In this document: positions 11,466 to 22,013 of the stretch, in pieces
Position numbering within the stretch: position 1 is the first letter of the stretch
How the letters are laid out: each line of letters opens with the position of its first letter
Assembly: GCF_902686445.1 (NCBI RefSeq)
Contig: NW_025920104.1
Span: 7,874,001 to 7,938,000 of the forward strand
DNA: 64,000 nucleotides
Direction: 5' to 3'
Source of the DNA: Sciurus carolinensis
Taxonomy: Eukaryota > Chordata > Mammalia > Rodentia > Sciuridae
Notes under the pieces: generated by a model
Seen by the model: the letters and a program-made list of their open reading frames with translations, nothing else
What the model was told of the DNA's origin: nothing
Databases searched by the model: none
Position numbers and translations under genes: made by a program

Positions 11466-11765
11466 GTTATGTATTTTAAACACTTTATAGGTTTTTAAAA
11501 AAACAGTATGCCTATAATTTCATTTCAGATAAATTTTTTATTATTAACAGAAGAATTACCTATGGCTAAAATGAAAACATAAGGAAAATAAAAGAAAAAA
11601 AGACCTAGATTCTTTTCTTCCTGTTTCAGTATTTAATTTTTAAAGGATTGGTGATTTTGTTAGAATATTTACATATACTTTCATTTTTACCTTCAATAAG
11701 ATTATGAACAATTTCTGAAAATGAAACGTATATGTTTTTAAAAGTCAGCACTTGTGGAAATACCT
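11466..11765. repeat. Local segmental duplication, copy 1 (about 300 bp)
   Basis: The segment from 'gttatgtattttaaacactt' to 'cttgtggaaatacct' recurs in the same orientation at 24032-24330. By eye there are about four differences, including one single-base length change in an A run. It does not look like any transposon family I know. Flanking sequence on both sides differs between the two copies. Confidence 0.93.
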
Positions 11766-11850
11766 ATTATTTTTAGATATATGTGAAAGATATCATTGTG
11801 GAAATCATTATATGACATCATATATTTTTAAATAGAAAAATACTCTTATT

Positions 11851-11940
11851 TTTTTTTTTTTTTGGTGGTGCTGGGGATTGAACCCAGGGCCTTGTGCATG
11901 CTAGGCAAGCACTCTACCAACTGAGCTATATCCCCAGCCC
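11851..11940 (-). mobile_element. ID SINE with 10-bp target-site duplication
   Basis: This is a well preserved ID element. The reverse complement starts GGGCTGGGGATATAGCTCAG and contains the A-box-like and B-box-like (GGTTCAATCC) promoter modules. The repeat 'tactcttatt' occurs at 11841-11850 and 11941-11950. Low divergence and a perfect duplication suggest a fairly recent insertion. Confidence 0.95.
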
Positions 11941-11950
11941 TACTCTTATT

Positions 11951-12264
11951 TTTGTAATAAAGAATTTAAATATTCTAGAAGATTGAAAAAAAAAAGTAAT
12001 AAAATTGATTTCCAATCTTATTTCCATTAAACAGTCATCATATTAGGAAACATTATCCCATTATGTTTCTCTGTATGTGAGCAAATTGAGGTTAGAAAGA
12101 GTTTTGAAATATGTTTTCCTGAAATAGGATCACGTGGAAGGTGATTTTAAAAAAAATAAACAGTATGGTCTGAATTTAGCAGTAATGTAAAAGTGAGGAG
12201 AAATTGAGGGGAATTACTGAAACTTGGAATGTTTTCACCACAAGATTTGTTTCATAAACCATTC
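11951..12264. other. Unassigned AT-rich sequence
   Basis: No gene or recognised repeat is seen between the ID element and the tail of L1 element B. Confidence 0.6.
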
Positions 12265-12364
12265 TTTTTTTTTTCTTTTTTTTTCCTTCCCCCCCAAAAA
12301 TAAACCTAACCCTAAACATAATGCTAGCCCCTCCCACCCCCCATTATATGTCCTCATCCGCTTA

Positions 12365-15300
12365 TCATCCGCTTATCAGCGAGATCATTCGTCCATTAGT
12401 TTTTTGAGATTGGCTTATCTCACTTAGCATGATATTCTCCAATTTCGACCATTTGCATACAAATGCCATAATTTTATCATTCTTCATTGCGGAGTAATAT
12501 TCCATTGTATAAATATGCCACAGTTTCTTTATCCATTCATCAACTGAAGGGCATCTAGGTTGGTTCCACAATCTGGCTATGGTGAATTGAGCAGCAATGA
12601 ACATTGATGTGGCCTGTATCTCTGTAGTATGATGATTTTAAGTCCTTTGGGTATAGGCCAAGGAGTGGGATAGCTGGGTCAAATGGTGTTTCCATTCCAA
12701 GCTTTCTGAGGAATCTCCACACTGCTTTCCAGAGTGGCTGCACTAATTTGCAACCCCACCAGCAATGTATGAGTGTTCCTTTTTCACCACATCCTCGCCA
12801 ACACCTATTGTTGCTTGTATTCTTGATAATCACCATTCTAATTGGGGTGAGATGAAATCTTAGGGTAGTTTTGATTTGCATTTCCCTTATTAGTAGGGAT
12901 GTTGAACATTTTTTCATATATCTGTTGATTTCTTGTACATCTTCTTCTGTGAAGTGTCTGTTCATTTCCTTAGCCCATTTGTTGATTGGATTATTTGTAT
13001 TCTTCGTGTAGAGTTTTTTGAGTTCTTTATAGATTCTGGAAATTAGCACTCTATCTGAGGTATGGTTGGCAAAGATATTCTCCCACTCCGTAGGCTCTCT
13101 CTTCACATTTCTGATAGTTTCCTTTGCTGAGAGAAAGCTTTTTAGTTTGAATCTATCCCAGTTGTTGATTCTTGCTTTTTTCTTCTTGTGCTATGGGAGT
13201 CCTGTTAAGGAAGTCTGATCCTAAGCCAACAAGTTGAAGATTTGGACCTACTTTCTCTTCTATAAGATGCAGGGTCTCTGGTCTGATTCCGAGGTCCTTG
13301 ATCCATTTTGAGTTGAGTTTTGTGTAGGGTGAGAGATAGGGGTTTAATTTCATTCTATTGCATATGGTTTTCCAGTTTTCCCAGGACCATTTGTTGAAGA
13401 GGCTATCTTTCCTCCATTGCATATTTTTGGAACCTTTGTCTAGTATGAGAAAATTGTATTTATTTGGGTTTGTGTCCATGTCCTCTATTCTGTACCATTG
13501 ATCTACCTGTCTATTTTGGTACCAATACCATGCCATTTTTGTTACTATTGCTTTGTAGTAGAGTTGAAGATCTGGTATTGCAATACCCCCTGCTTCCCTC
13601 TTGCTACTGAGGATTGCTTTAGCTATTCTAGGTTTTTTATTCTTCCAGATGAATTTCATAATTGCTTGCTCTATTTCTGCAAGGTACATCATTGGGATTT
13701 TAATTGGAATTGCATTGAATCTGTATAGAACTTTAGGTAGTATAGCCATTTTGACGATATTAATTCTGCCTATCCAGGAACATGGGAGATCTTTCCATCT
13801 TCTAAGGTTTTCTTGAATTTCTTTCTTTAGTGTTCTGTAGTTCTCATTGTAGAGGTCTTTCACCTCTTTTGTGAGATTGATTCCCAAGTATTTTATTTTT
13901 TTCGATGCTATTGTGAATGGGGAAGTTTTCCTAATTTCTCTTTCTGAAGATTCATCACTTGTGTATAAAAATGCATTGGATTTATGAGCATTGATCTTGT
14001 AACCTGCTACTTTACTGAATTCACTTATGAGTTCTAAAAGTTTTCTGGTGGAATTTCCAGCTTCCTCTAAATATATAATCATGTCATCAGCAAACAGGGA
14101 TAGTTTGAGTTCTTCTTTTCCTATTCGTATCCCTTTAATTTCTTTGGTTTGTCTGATTGCTCTGGCTAGAGTCTCAAGGATGATGTTGAATAGAAGCGGT
14201 GAAAGAGGGCATCCCTGCCTTGTTCCAGTTTTTAGGGGGAATGCTTTCAGTTTTTCACCATTTAGAATGATATTAGCCATGGGCTTAGCGTAGATTGCCT
14301 TTATAATGTTAAGGAATGTTCCCACTACCCCAATTTTTTCTAGTTTTTTGAGCATGAAGGGATGCTGTATTTTATCGAATGCTTTTTCTGCATCTATTGA
14401 AATAATCATGTGATTCTTGACTTTAAGTCTGTTGATATGGTGAATGACATTTATTGATTTCCGAATGTTGAACCAACCTTGCATCCCTGGGATAAAACCC
14501 ACTTGATCGTGGTGCACTATCTTTTTAATATATATTTGTATGCGATTTGCTAAAATTTTGTTGAGAATTTTTGCGTCGATGTTCATTAAGGATATTGGTC
14601 TGAAATTTTCTTTCCTCGATGTGTCTCTGTCTGGTTTAGGTATCAGGGTGATATTGGCTTCATAGAACGAGTTTGGTAGGGTTCCCTCCTCTTCTATTTC
14701 ATGGAATAGTTTGAGGAGTATTGGAATGAGTTCTTCTTTAAAGGTTTTGTAGAACTTGGCTGAGAACCCATCTGGTCATGGACTTTTCTTTGTTGGTAGG
14801 CTTTTGATGACCTCTTCTATTTCATTGCTTGAAATTGGTTTATTTAAGTTGTGTATGTCCTCCTCATTCAGTTTAGGTAATTCATATGTCTCTAGAAATT
14901 TGTTGATATCTTCGAGGTTTTCTGTTTTGTTGGAGTATAGACTTTCAAAATAGCTTCTAATTATGTTTTGTATTTCACTCGTGTCTGTTGTGATGTTTCC
15001 TTGTTCATTCCGAATTTTAGTAATTTGAGTTTTCTCCCTCTTTCTCTTTGTTAGTGTGGCTAAGGGTTTATCAATTTTATTTATTTTTTTCAAAGAACCA
15101 ACTATTTATTTTGTTAATTTTTCCAATTGTTTCTTTTGTTTCGATTTCGTTGATTTCGGCTCTGATTTTAACTATTTCCTGTCTTCTACTACTTTTGGTA
15201 TTGGTCTGATCTTCTTTTTCTAGCGCTTTGAGCTGTATTGTCAAGTCGTTTATTTGTTGATTTCTACTTCTTTTTTTGAATGCACCCCATGAAATAAATC

Positions 15301-16216
15301 TTCCTCTAAGTACTGCTTTCATAGTGTCCCAGAGATTTTGATATGATGTGTCTTTGTTCTCATTTACTTCTAAGAATTTTTTTATTTCCCTCCTGATGTC
15401 TTCTGTTATCCATTCATCATATAATAGTGTATTATTTAATCTCCAGGTATTGGAGAAGTTTCTGTTTTTTATTCTGTCATTTATTTCTAATTTCAATCCA
15501 TTATGATCTGATAGAGTACAAGGTAGTAGCTCTATCTTCTTGTATTTGCTAACAGTAGCTTTGTGGCATAAAATATGGTCTATTTTAGAGAAGGATCCAT
15601 GTGCTGCTGAGAAGAAAGTGTATTCGTTCTTTGTTGGATGGTATATTCTATAAATGTCTGTTAAGTCTAAATTGCTGATTGTGTTGTTGAGATCTATAGT
15701 TTCTTTATTCAATTTTTGTTTGGACGATCTATCCAGTGGTGAGAGAGGTGTGTTAAAATCGCCTAGTATTATTGTGTTGTGGTCTATTTGATTTCTGGAA
15801 TTGAGAAGGATTTGTTTGACGTACGTGGATGAGCCAATGTTCGGGGCATAGATATTTATGATTGTTATGTCTTGCTGATTTATGCTTCCCTTAAGCAGCA
15901 TGTAATGTCCTTCTTAATCCCTTCTGACGAGTTTTGGTTTGAAGTCCACATTGTCTGAGATGAGGATGGACACTCCAGCTTTTTTGCTGTGTCCGTGTGC
16001 ATGGTATGTTTTTCCCCATCCTTTCACCTTTAGTCTATGGGTGTCTCTTTCTATGAGATGAGTCTCTTGCAGGCAGCATATTGTTGGATTTTTCTTTTTA
16101 ATCCAATCTGCCAGTCTGTGTCTTTTGATTGATGAATTCAGGCCATTGACATTCAGGGTTATTATTGTGGTATGATTTGTATTCCCAGTCAATTGACTCA
16201 TATTTGTTTTTGACAT
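12365..16216 (-). pseudogene. L1 ORF2 of element B, nearly full length with few breaks
   Basis: The start ATG at 16214-16216 gives MSKTNMSQLTGN and the endonuclease motifs NVNGL and QETHL. The reverse transcriptase lies mainly in the 477-residue open stretch 13153-14586, with [12 protein letters not shown] and [11 protein letters not shown], the catalytic aspartates. The C-terminal Cys-His region ([18 protein letters not shown]) is in 12555-13106, and the stop is at 12365-12367. Breaks seen: a TAA at 15914-15916 (an AAA codon by comparison), one extra A in a homopolymer near 15088, a TGA at 14776-14778 (GGA by comparison), and one-base insertions near 13178 and 12615. About 1,280 codons is the usual L1 ORF2 length. 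The copy is inactive but recently so. Confidence 0.9.
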
Positions 16217-16247
16217 GATTTGGTTTCTCCTTTATTTGGCTATTCCT

Positions 16248-17289
16248 TTAGGCTAGCGCCTCCTGTTGCTGATTTGCATTGTTGTTTTTCATCTCTTCCT
16301 CATGGAATATTTTGCTGAGAATGTTCTGTAATGCTGGCTTTCTTTTTGTAAATTCCTTTAGCTTTTGTTTATCATGGAAGGATCTTATTTCATCGTCAAA
16401 TTTGAAGGTAAGTTTTGCTGGGTATAAGATTCTTGGTTGGCATCCGTTTTCTTTCAGGGCTTGGTAAATGTTGTTCCAGGCCCTTCTAGCTTTTAGGGTC
16501 TGGATTGAAAAATCTGCTGATATTCTTATTGGTTTCCGTCTGAATGTAATTTGATTCTTTTCTCTCGCGGCCTTTAAAATTCTGTATTTTGTATGTTAGG
16601 TATTTTCATAATAATGTGCCTTGGTGTGGGTCTGTTGTAATTTTGTATGTTTGGAGTTCTATAAGCCTGTTGTAATTGGTTTTCCATTTCATTCTTCAGA
16701 TTTGGGAAATTTTCTGTTATTATTTCATTGAATAGATTGTTCATTCCTTTGGTTTGTTTCTCTAAGCCTTCCTCAATCCCAATAATTCTTAAATTTGGCC
16801 TTTTCATGATATCCCATAATTCTTGTAGATTCTATTCATGATTTCTTACCATCTTTTCTGTTTGGCTAACTTTGCTTTCAAGATTAAATAATTTGTCTTC
16901 AATGTCTGAGGTTCTGTCTTCCAGGTGTTCTACCTATTGGTTATGCTTTCTATGGAGTTTTTAACTTGGTTCATTGTTTCCTTCATTTCAAGTATTTCAG
17001 TTTGTTTTTTTTTCAGTATCTCTAACTCTTTATTGAAATGATCTCTTGCTTCCCATATTTGGTCTTTTAACTGTTGATTGGTGCGATCATTTAATGCCTG
17101 CATTTGCTCTTTCATCTCCTCCTTCAATGCCTGCATTTGCTCTTTCATCTCCTCATTAGCTTCCCTGATCATTTTAATTACGTACATTCTGAACTCCCTT
17201 TCTGACATTTCTTCTGCTGTGCTGTCATTGGGTTTTATTGATGTAGTATCTAGGTTTGTTTGGGACATTTTCTTCCCTTGTTTTCTCAT
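16248..17289 (-). pseudogene. L1 ORF1 of element B, with coiled-coil duplication and frameshifts
   Basis: It starts MRKQGKKMSQTN at 17289. The N-terminal and coiled-coil part is open to 16930, where a one-base deletion relative to element E brings in a stop. A second open piece (16574-16807, NLRIIGIEEGLEKQTKG) covers the RRM-like domain, and the C-terminal domain continues in another frame to a natural TAA at 16248-16250. An 11-residue unit (EEMKEQMQALK/N) is duplicated in the coiled coil. The C-terminal end extends past the KLKEFTKR position, where elements A and E stop. ORF2 follows after about 31 bp, close to the short inter-ORF spacing usual in L1. Confidence 0.85.
17093..17158 (-). repeat. 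33-bp in-frame tandem duplication in the ORF1 coiled coil
   Basis: The unit 'aatgcctgcatttgctcttt...' starts at 17093 and again at 17126. It encodes EEMKEQMQAL plus one residue twice. Element E has one copy at the equivalent place (near 49855-49890). Confidence 0.93.
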
Positions 17290-18229
17290 ATTGGTCAGTT
17301 GTCAGTGGGACCCTGAGATATTGCAGTTTTCCGCTATTGGCTTATAGTGTCCAAGTAGATTTCCAGTGTATCACCTCCCAGCCTTCAGTAGCCTGATGTC
17401 TTGGAGGAATCTGATAAAGCAGCGCATCCGAAGAAAACTGCCCCTAGCCCCCTACTGGTTCCACGGTTTGGAAGTGGCTCTGTGCGGAAATGCTCTCACT
17501 GTGGGCCTGCACCATGCAGCTGGCCGTGTGGGAGAAGCCCACTGCCGGAGTGTGGAAGGCTACCTTGGGAAGACTCTAGCTGCCCTGCCTGGCTCCAATA
17601 AGCCACCTCTATCTGGGCCTGCCACCCGGGCTGAGCTTTACCCAGTGGGCAGACTCACCCGTGGCTCTATTTCAGTCCGAGTCTCTCAATGCCTCCCCTT
17701 CTTAACTCCTGGTTTCTGGAGCGACTGGGGGTGCAGTCTCCCTCTAGGCCGCCATCTTGGATCGCCCCGTGAAGAGAGCCTGCAGCCGGAGTGGGCAGAG
17801 CTGCCTGAAGAGGTCTCTGGCTGTACTGCCCTAATCCCAGAGGCTGCTTGAGGATCGAGGCTCTCCGCTGGTTCGTTGCCGGAGTACGCTGCGCTGCAGT
17901 GGCTCCGGGACTCGGAGCTTGTTCTGGTCAGAAAGGCTCTCACTAGCGGGCCTGTTCCATTCCGAGAACCTGGAGAAGCTGGCTGTATGGGCGGGGCCCA
18001 CCGCCAGAGTGTGCAGGGCTGCCTGTGGATGACTCTAGCTGCCCTGCCCGGCTCCGATAAGCCACCTCTATCTGGGCCTGCCACCCGGGCCGAGCTTTAC
18101 CCAGTGGGCAGACTCACCCGTGGCTCTATTTCAGTCCGAGTCTCTCAATGCCTCCCCTTCTTAACTCCTGGGTTCTGGAGCGACTGGGGGTGCAGTCTCC
18201 CTCTAGGCCGCCATCTTGGATCGCCCCGT
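17290..18229 (-). promoter_or_regulatory. 5' UTR / internal promoter of L1 element B with two monomers
   Basis: The outer monomer (17771-18229) starts on the minus strand with a GGGGCGATCC stretch and the YY1-type AAGATGGCGGC box (core 18211-18217). The inner, shorter monomer repeats the box at 17752-17758. The offset is exactly 459 bp. The 190-bp segments 17581-17770 and 18040-18229 differ at about four positions, three of which look like CpG decay in the inner copy. Tandem promoter monomers are known in mouse L1 families; this sequence is not one of those I recognise. Confidence 0.85.
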
Positions 18230-18289
18230 CTATATTGAGATTTTAAAGAATTGAAAATTGCTCTAAGTCTCCTACAGACCCTGAGGACC

Positions 18290-18630
18290 TACAGATGCCC
18301 ACTGACTTCCAAAGATTTGACCTATGATTTCTTGATCTTATGATGGAGTGAAAGTAATGCACATTCAGTAGAATTTGTTCCAGTACTTCAGAGTTTGAAT
18401 TTTAATCTTTTCCCTGGACTTGTGATATACAATACGATATTCTCTTGTTCTGCTGGGCAGTGGCAGCCAACTATAGCTCCTACTCAGCATGTGATCACAG
18501 GGGATCTGTGATCACAAGGCACTGTGTTGTTAAGATATGATGTTTGCAGGTTAGCTGTATTAGATGCAGTTTTTGCTTACATGGTGGGTTTTTAGGAGGG
18601 GGTTCCATAGTAAGTTGATGAGCAACTTCT
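18290..18630 (+). repeat. Ancient dispersed repeat, probably a DNA transposon fossil
   Basis: Modules such as 'gtaatgcacattcagtagaa', 'gggcagtggcagcca', 'gcatgtgatcacagggg' and the terminal 'ttccatagtaagttgatgag' match a widespread mammalian repeat ending in 'cgtaagtcgaggagc'. The family name cannot be fixed by eye. Confidence 0.5.
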
Positions 18631-19091
18631 TTTCCTTAGCCCTCTTAATCTGCAGATAAATAGCTCAATTTCTTATTTAAAGACTCCCTGATTTAAGCCA
18701 GTGCTGTAACTGCACTCCTGGGTGTTCCCTCCTTTTTAGACTTAATCATTACAGCTTATGGTAATGAATGAAGTTAAGTTCATATCCCAAATGGTGAATC
18801 TAGAAATTTGAATTGTTTTTTCTTAGATTAAGAAATCTAAGTTTAGAAGGTCTTACAGGAATCAAATTCAGAATTAAATTATATTTTCTTTTTTTCCTGA
18901 AAAACAAGTTTTAAGGTGATATTTCCTACTGTTGTTTTCTTCTTGAAATCTTTCAAGGATAACGGTTGAGAAGTTATTATTTGGGATGTCATTTCTTTGT
19001 CTTAGTAGTATGTGAGTGTCACTGTCATTTCATTACATGTACTTTATTAAAGAGTAGCTCACTTTTACAAGTGATTTTCTGATAGTGTAGA
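18631..19091. other. Unassigned sequence
   Basis: No gene or recognised repeat is seen. Confidence 0.6.
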
Positions 19092-19280
19092 AACCAAACA
19101 CAATATTGGTGTCTTTATTTGCTGGTGACACAAGTAGTTTCCCCTGTCCATGCTGAAAATTATGTTATATAGGATTAATTTTTTTAGAGGTAAGCGAGTG
19201 AAACTATTTTCAGTACCCCAAAATTAGCAAAGCATTGTTTATCTGCTCTTTGTTTTTTTCTAAACAATTTTATCTTATTT
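19092..19280. repeat. Local duplication, copy 1 (source-like)
   Basis: Two parts of this segment (19092-19110 and 19204-19280) recur at 20599-20617 and 20619-20695, while the intervening 93 bp is absent from the second copy. About four substitutions separate the 77-bp blocks. Confidence 0.88.
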
Positions 19281-19282
19281 AT

Positions 19283-19365
19283 TTATTTTTTAGGTGGTGT
19301 TTAGGATTGAACCAAGTGCCTCACATGTGCTAGGCAAGCAATGTGCAGCTGAGTCACAACACAAG
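19283..19365 (-). mobile_element. Degraded ID SINE
   Basis: 'ggtggtgtttaggattgaac' and 'tgctaggcaagca' are the antisense ID signature, with many substitutions and a rearranged 5' end. Confidence 0.7.
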
Positions 19366-20598
19366 CACTGTTTATCTGTTCTTTCTATTCAGAGAACCGG
19401 CTTTCACTTTTTCTTTCCTTACAAATACATAGCCTGTTCTATTTCTTGCCGTCCCTACCCTGGTGCCTGGAAGTTCTCTGTCAAAAATGTATCTATATTT
19501 TTAAATTAAGTGAAAATATTATCTCAGTGGGTTAATGCAGTGATTTATTATCAGCATATCCAAATCCACATAATCTATTTTGTTAACTAGGTGAGTTATC
19601 ATAGAGGAGGGATGAGAAATAAGAAAGATCAATTGGGAAGGAGTGGTGAGATGAAAGATAATGGAACTCAGAATGCCTAAGTGACAATGAAGGAACAGGA
19701 GCCTGGAGTTGGAGTCAGAATAACCAGCTCTGGTGGAGAGATGACACAATGACACAGAAAGCAGTTTTGCTTTTTTTGTAGTTTTTCTTGGGTGGTTTGA
19801 CAATGATGTTTGTATTCTGAGGCAAACCAAACCTTTGAAGACTCATTATTTGAAAGCGCCATGTTTTTCTATCTGCCTCCAGCACTACTGACCTAGCAGG
19901 GAGACTCTTTTGTTAGACTTTGCTTTTAATATTATGGTTATCTCTAGAGTAAAATGAAAATTTAATTTAGTGTTTTTAAACAACTCATCAAGACCCTTTC
20001 TCAAAAAGCACCATGGGTTTACTTCCAGTAAAAGATAATAATAATAACTTTGACTGAAAATTCTTGACCCTCTTAAGATACAGAATGTTACAGTGTTTTA
20101 TAGAATACTATAGCTCATTCTCATGTAGTTGTCTAGTGAAAAATCTAGCTACTAAGCAAGTTTTCTGCTTCTCCTAAGATACTCAGTTCATAAGGCAACA
20201 TTCTTGGAAAACTGAAATTAAACCTAAAATAAAATTATTTTAGCTTTTCTAGTTAGTTATAATAGGGATACCCCTGACTTTTAATTAGACTTTTGATAAG
20301 CCAGGAATGTCCATGCACTGGTGACAATATTTACAATTATCTTATAAGGTGATGATAACTGTCACTGAGGGGTCAAATACCTCAGAACTTCAGTAACACC
20401 TAGAATAATACCTGGTATGTTTCTGGATCCTAATTTTATCCTATTTATCTATTTAATTTCTGAGTGAGCTTGTGTCCTTCTTCTGCAAATTCTAGATATA
20501 GTGCAAGATCAGGGGTTGGCATGGCAAGTGAGAGAGATGTTGGTCAAAAAATATAAGATTCCATTTAGGAAGAATAAATTCAAGGTATCTATTGTACA
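19366..20598. other. Unassigned non-coding sequence
   Basis: No gene or clear repeat is seen. Short open frames at 19519-19862 and 20501-20701 have no recognisable protein features. Confidence 0.6.
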
Positions 20599-20695
20599 AC
20601 CAAACACAATATTGGTATCTATTTTCAGTATCCCGAAATTAGCAAAGCCTTGTTTATCTGCTCTTTGTTTTTTTCTAAACAACTTTATCTTATTT
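20599..20695. repeat. Local duplication, copy 2, left of the inverted L1 block
   Basis: This matches 19092-19280 with a 93-bp internal deletion and lies about 48 bp from the left end of the L1 minus arm. Confidence 0.88.
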
Positions 20696-20935
20696 CTTTA
20701 GTCTTTGAATAATTTAGTCTACAGAATAAATACTGTATTCTTTTCTTTATTGTAAACAAATGAGATACATGTTGTTTCTCTGTTTGTACATGGCGTAAAG
20801 GCATACCATTTGTGTAATCATAAATTTACATAGGGTAATGTTGTTTGATTCATTCTGTTCTTTTTCCCTTCCCCCCACCCCCTACCCCTCTTTTCCCTCT
20901 CTACAGTCCTTCCTTCCTCCATTCTTGCCCCCCCA

Positions 20936-20965
20936 ATCCTAACTCTAACCCTAACACTAACCCCT
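20936..20965 (-). repeat. Telomere-like tract in the L1 3' UTR (C, minus arm)
   Basis: CCTAACTCTAACCCTAACAC on the plus strand corresponds to degenerate TTAGGG units in L1 sense, directly upstream of the GGGGGGCAAGAATGG polypurine tract. Confidence 0.85.
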
Positions 20966-21610
20966 CCCACCCCCCATTATGTGTCATCATCCACTTATTA
21001 GCGATATCATTCGACCTTTGGTTTTCTGAGATTGGCTTATCTCACTTAGCATGATATTCTCCAATTTCATCCATTTGCCTGCAAATGCCATAATTTTATC
21101 ATTCTTTATGGCTGAGTAATATTCCATTGTATATATATACCACAGTTTCTTTATCCATTCATCAATTGAAGGACATCTAGGTTGGTTCCACAATCTGGCT
21201 ATTGTGAACTGAGCAGCTATGAACATTGATGTGGCTGTATCTCTCTACTATGCTGATTTTAAGTTCTTTGGGTATAGGCCAAGGAGGGGGATAGCTGGGT
21301 CAAATGGTGGTTCCATTCCAAGTTTTCTAAGGAGTCTCCACACTGCTTTCCAGAGTGGCTGCACTAATTGCAGCCCCACCAGCAATGTATGAGTGTGCCT
21401 TTCTCCCCACATCCTCGCTAACACCTGTTGTTGCTTGTATTCTTGATAATCACCATTCTAATTGGGGTGAGATGGAATCTTAGGGTGGTTTTGATTTGCA
21501 TTTCTCTTATTACTAGAGATGTTGAACATTTTTCCATGTTTGTTGATTGCTTGTAGATCTTCTTCTGTGAAGTGTCTATTCATTTCCTTAGCCCATTTGT
21601 CAATTTTTTG

Positions 21611-21636
21611 CAAGAATGCAATTGTTTGCATTCTTG
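21611..21636. repeat. Perfect 11-bp stem with 4-nt loop inside L1 ORF2
   Basis: CAAGAATGCAA (21611-21621) and TTGCATTCTTG (21626-21636) are exact reverse complements. At this place other copies have a single 'accaagaatgcaaat' followed by 'aacccaat', so a short inverted copy of adjacent sequence has replaced a few bases. Confidence 0.9.
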
Positions 21637-22013
21637 GTGTAGAGTTTTTTGAGTTCTTTATAGATTCTGGAGAATAGCGCTCTATCTGAAGTATGATTGG
21701 CAAAGATTTTCTCCCACTCTATAGGCTCTTTCTTCACACTGCTGATAGTTTCCTTTGCTGAGAGAAAGCTTTTTAGTTTGAATCTATCCCAGTTATTGAT
21801 TCTTGCTTTTATTTCTTGTGCTATGGGAGTCCTGTTGAGGAAGTCTGGTCCTAAACAGACATGTTGAAGCTCTGGACCTACTTTTTCTTCTATAAGATGC
21901 AAGGTCTCTGGTCTGATTCTGAGGTCCTTAATCCATTTTGAGTTTAGTTTCGTGCATGGTGAGAGATATGGGTTTAGTTTCATTCTGTTGCATATGGATT
22001 TCCAATTCTCCCA

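Larger units (their letters stand above)
12265..18229 (-). mobile_element. L1 element B, best preserved full-length LINE-1
   Basis: A minus-strand L1 of about 6 kb. In sense order: 5' UTR with a duplicated 459-bp monomer (18229-17290), ORF1 (17289-16248), a 31-bp spacer, ORF2 (16216-12365), and a short 3' UTR that ends in a G- and A-rich tail at about 12265-12300. The 3' UTR lacks roughly the last 130 bp seen in elements A, C and E, as if polyadenylated early. It carries a short telomere-like stretch at about 12300-12318. CpG sites are largely retained in the outer promoter monomer. ORF2 has only a few disabling changes. I found no convincing target-site duplication, so the flanks may have changed or the 5' end may be complex. 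Confidence 0.9.

Noticed and set aside
17366..18238. Long plus-strand frames (161 and 120 codons) with repeated sequence such as PLSGPATRAELYPVGRLT
   Set aside because: They are antisense of the duplicated L1-B promoter monomer; similarity between them reflects the DNA repeat.
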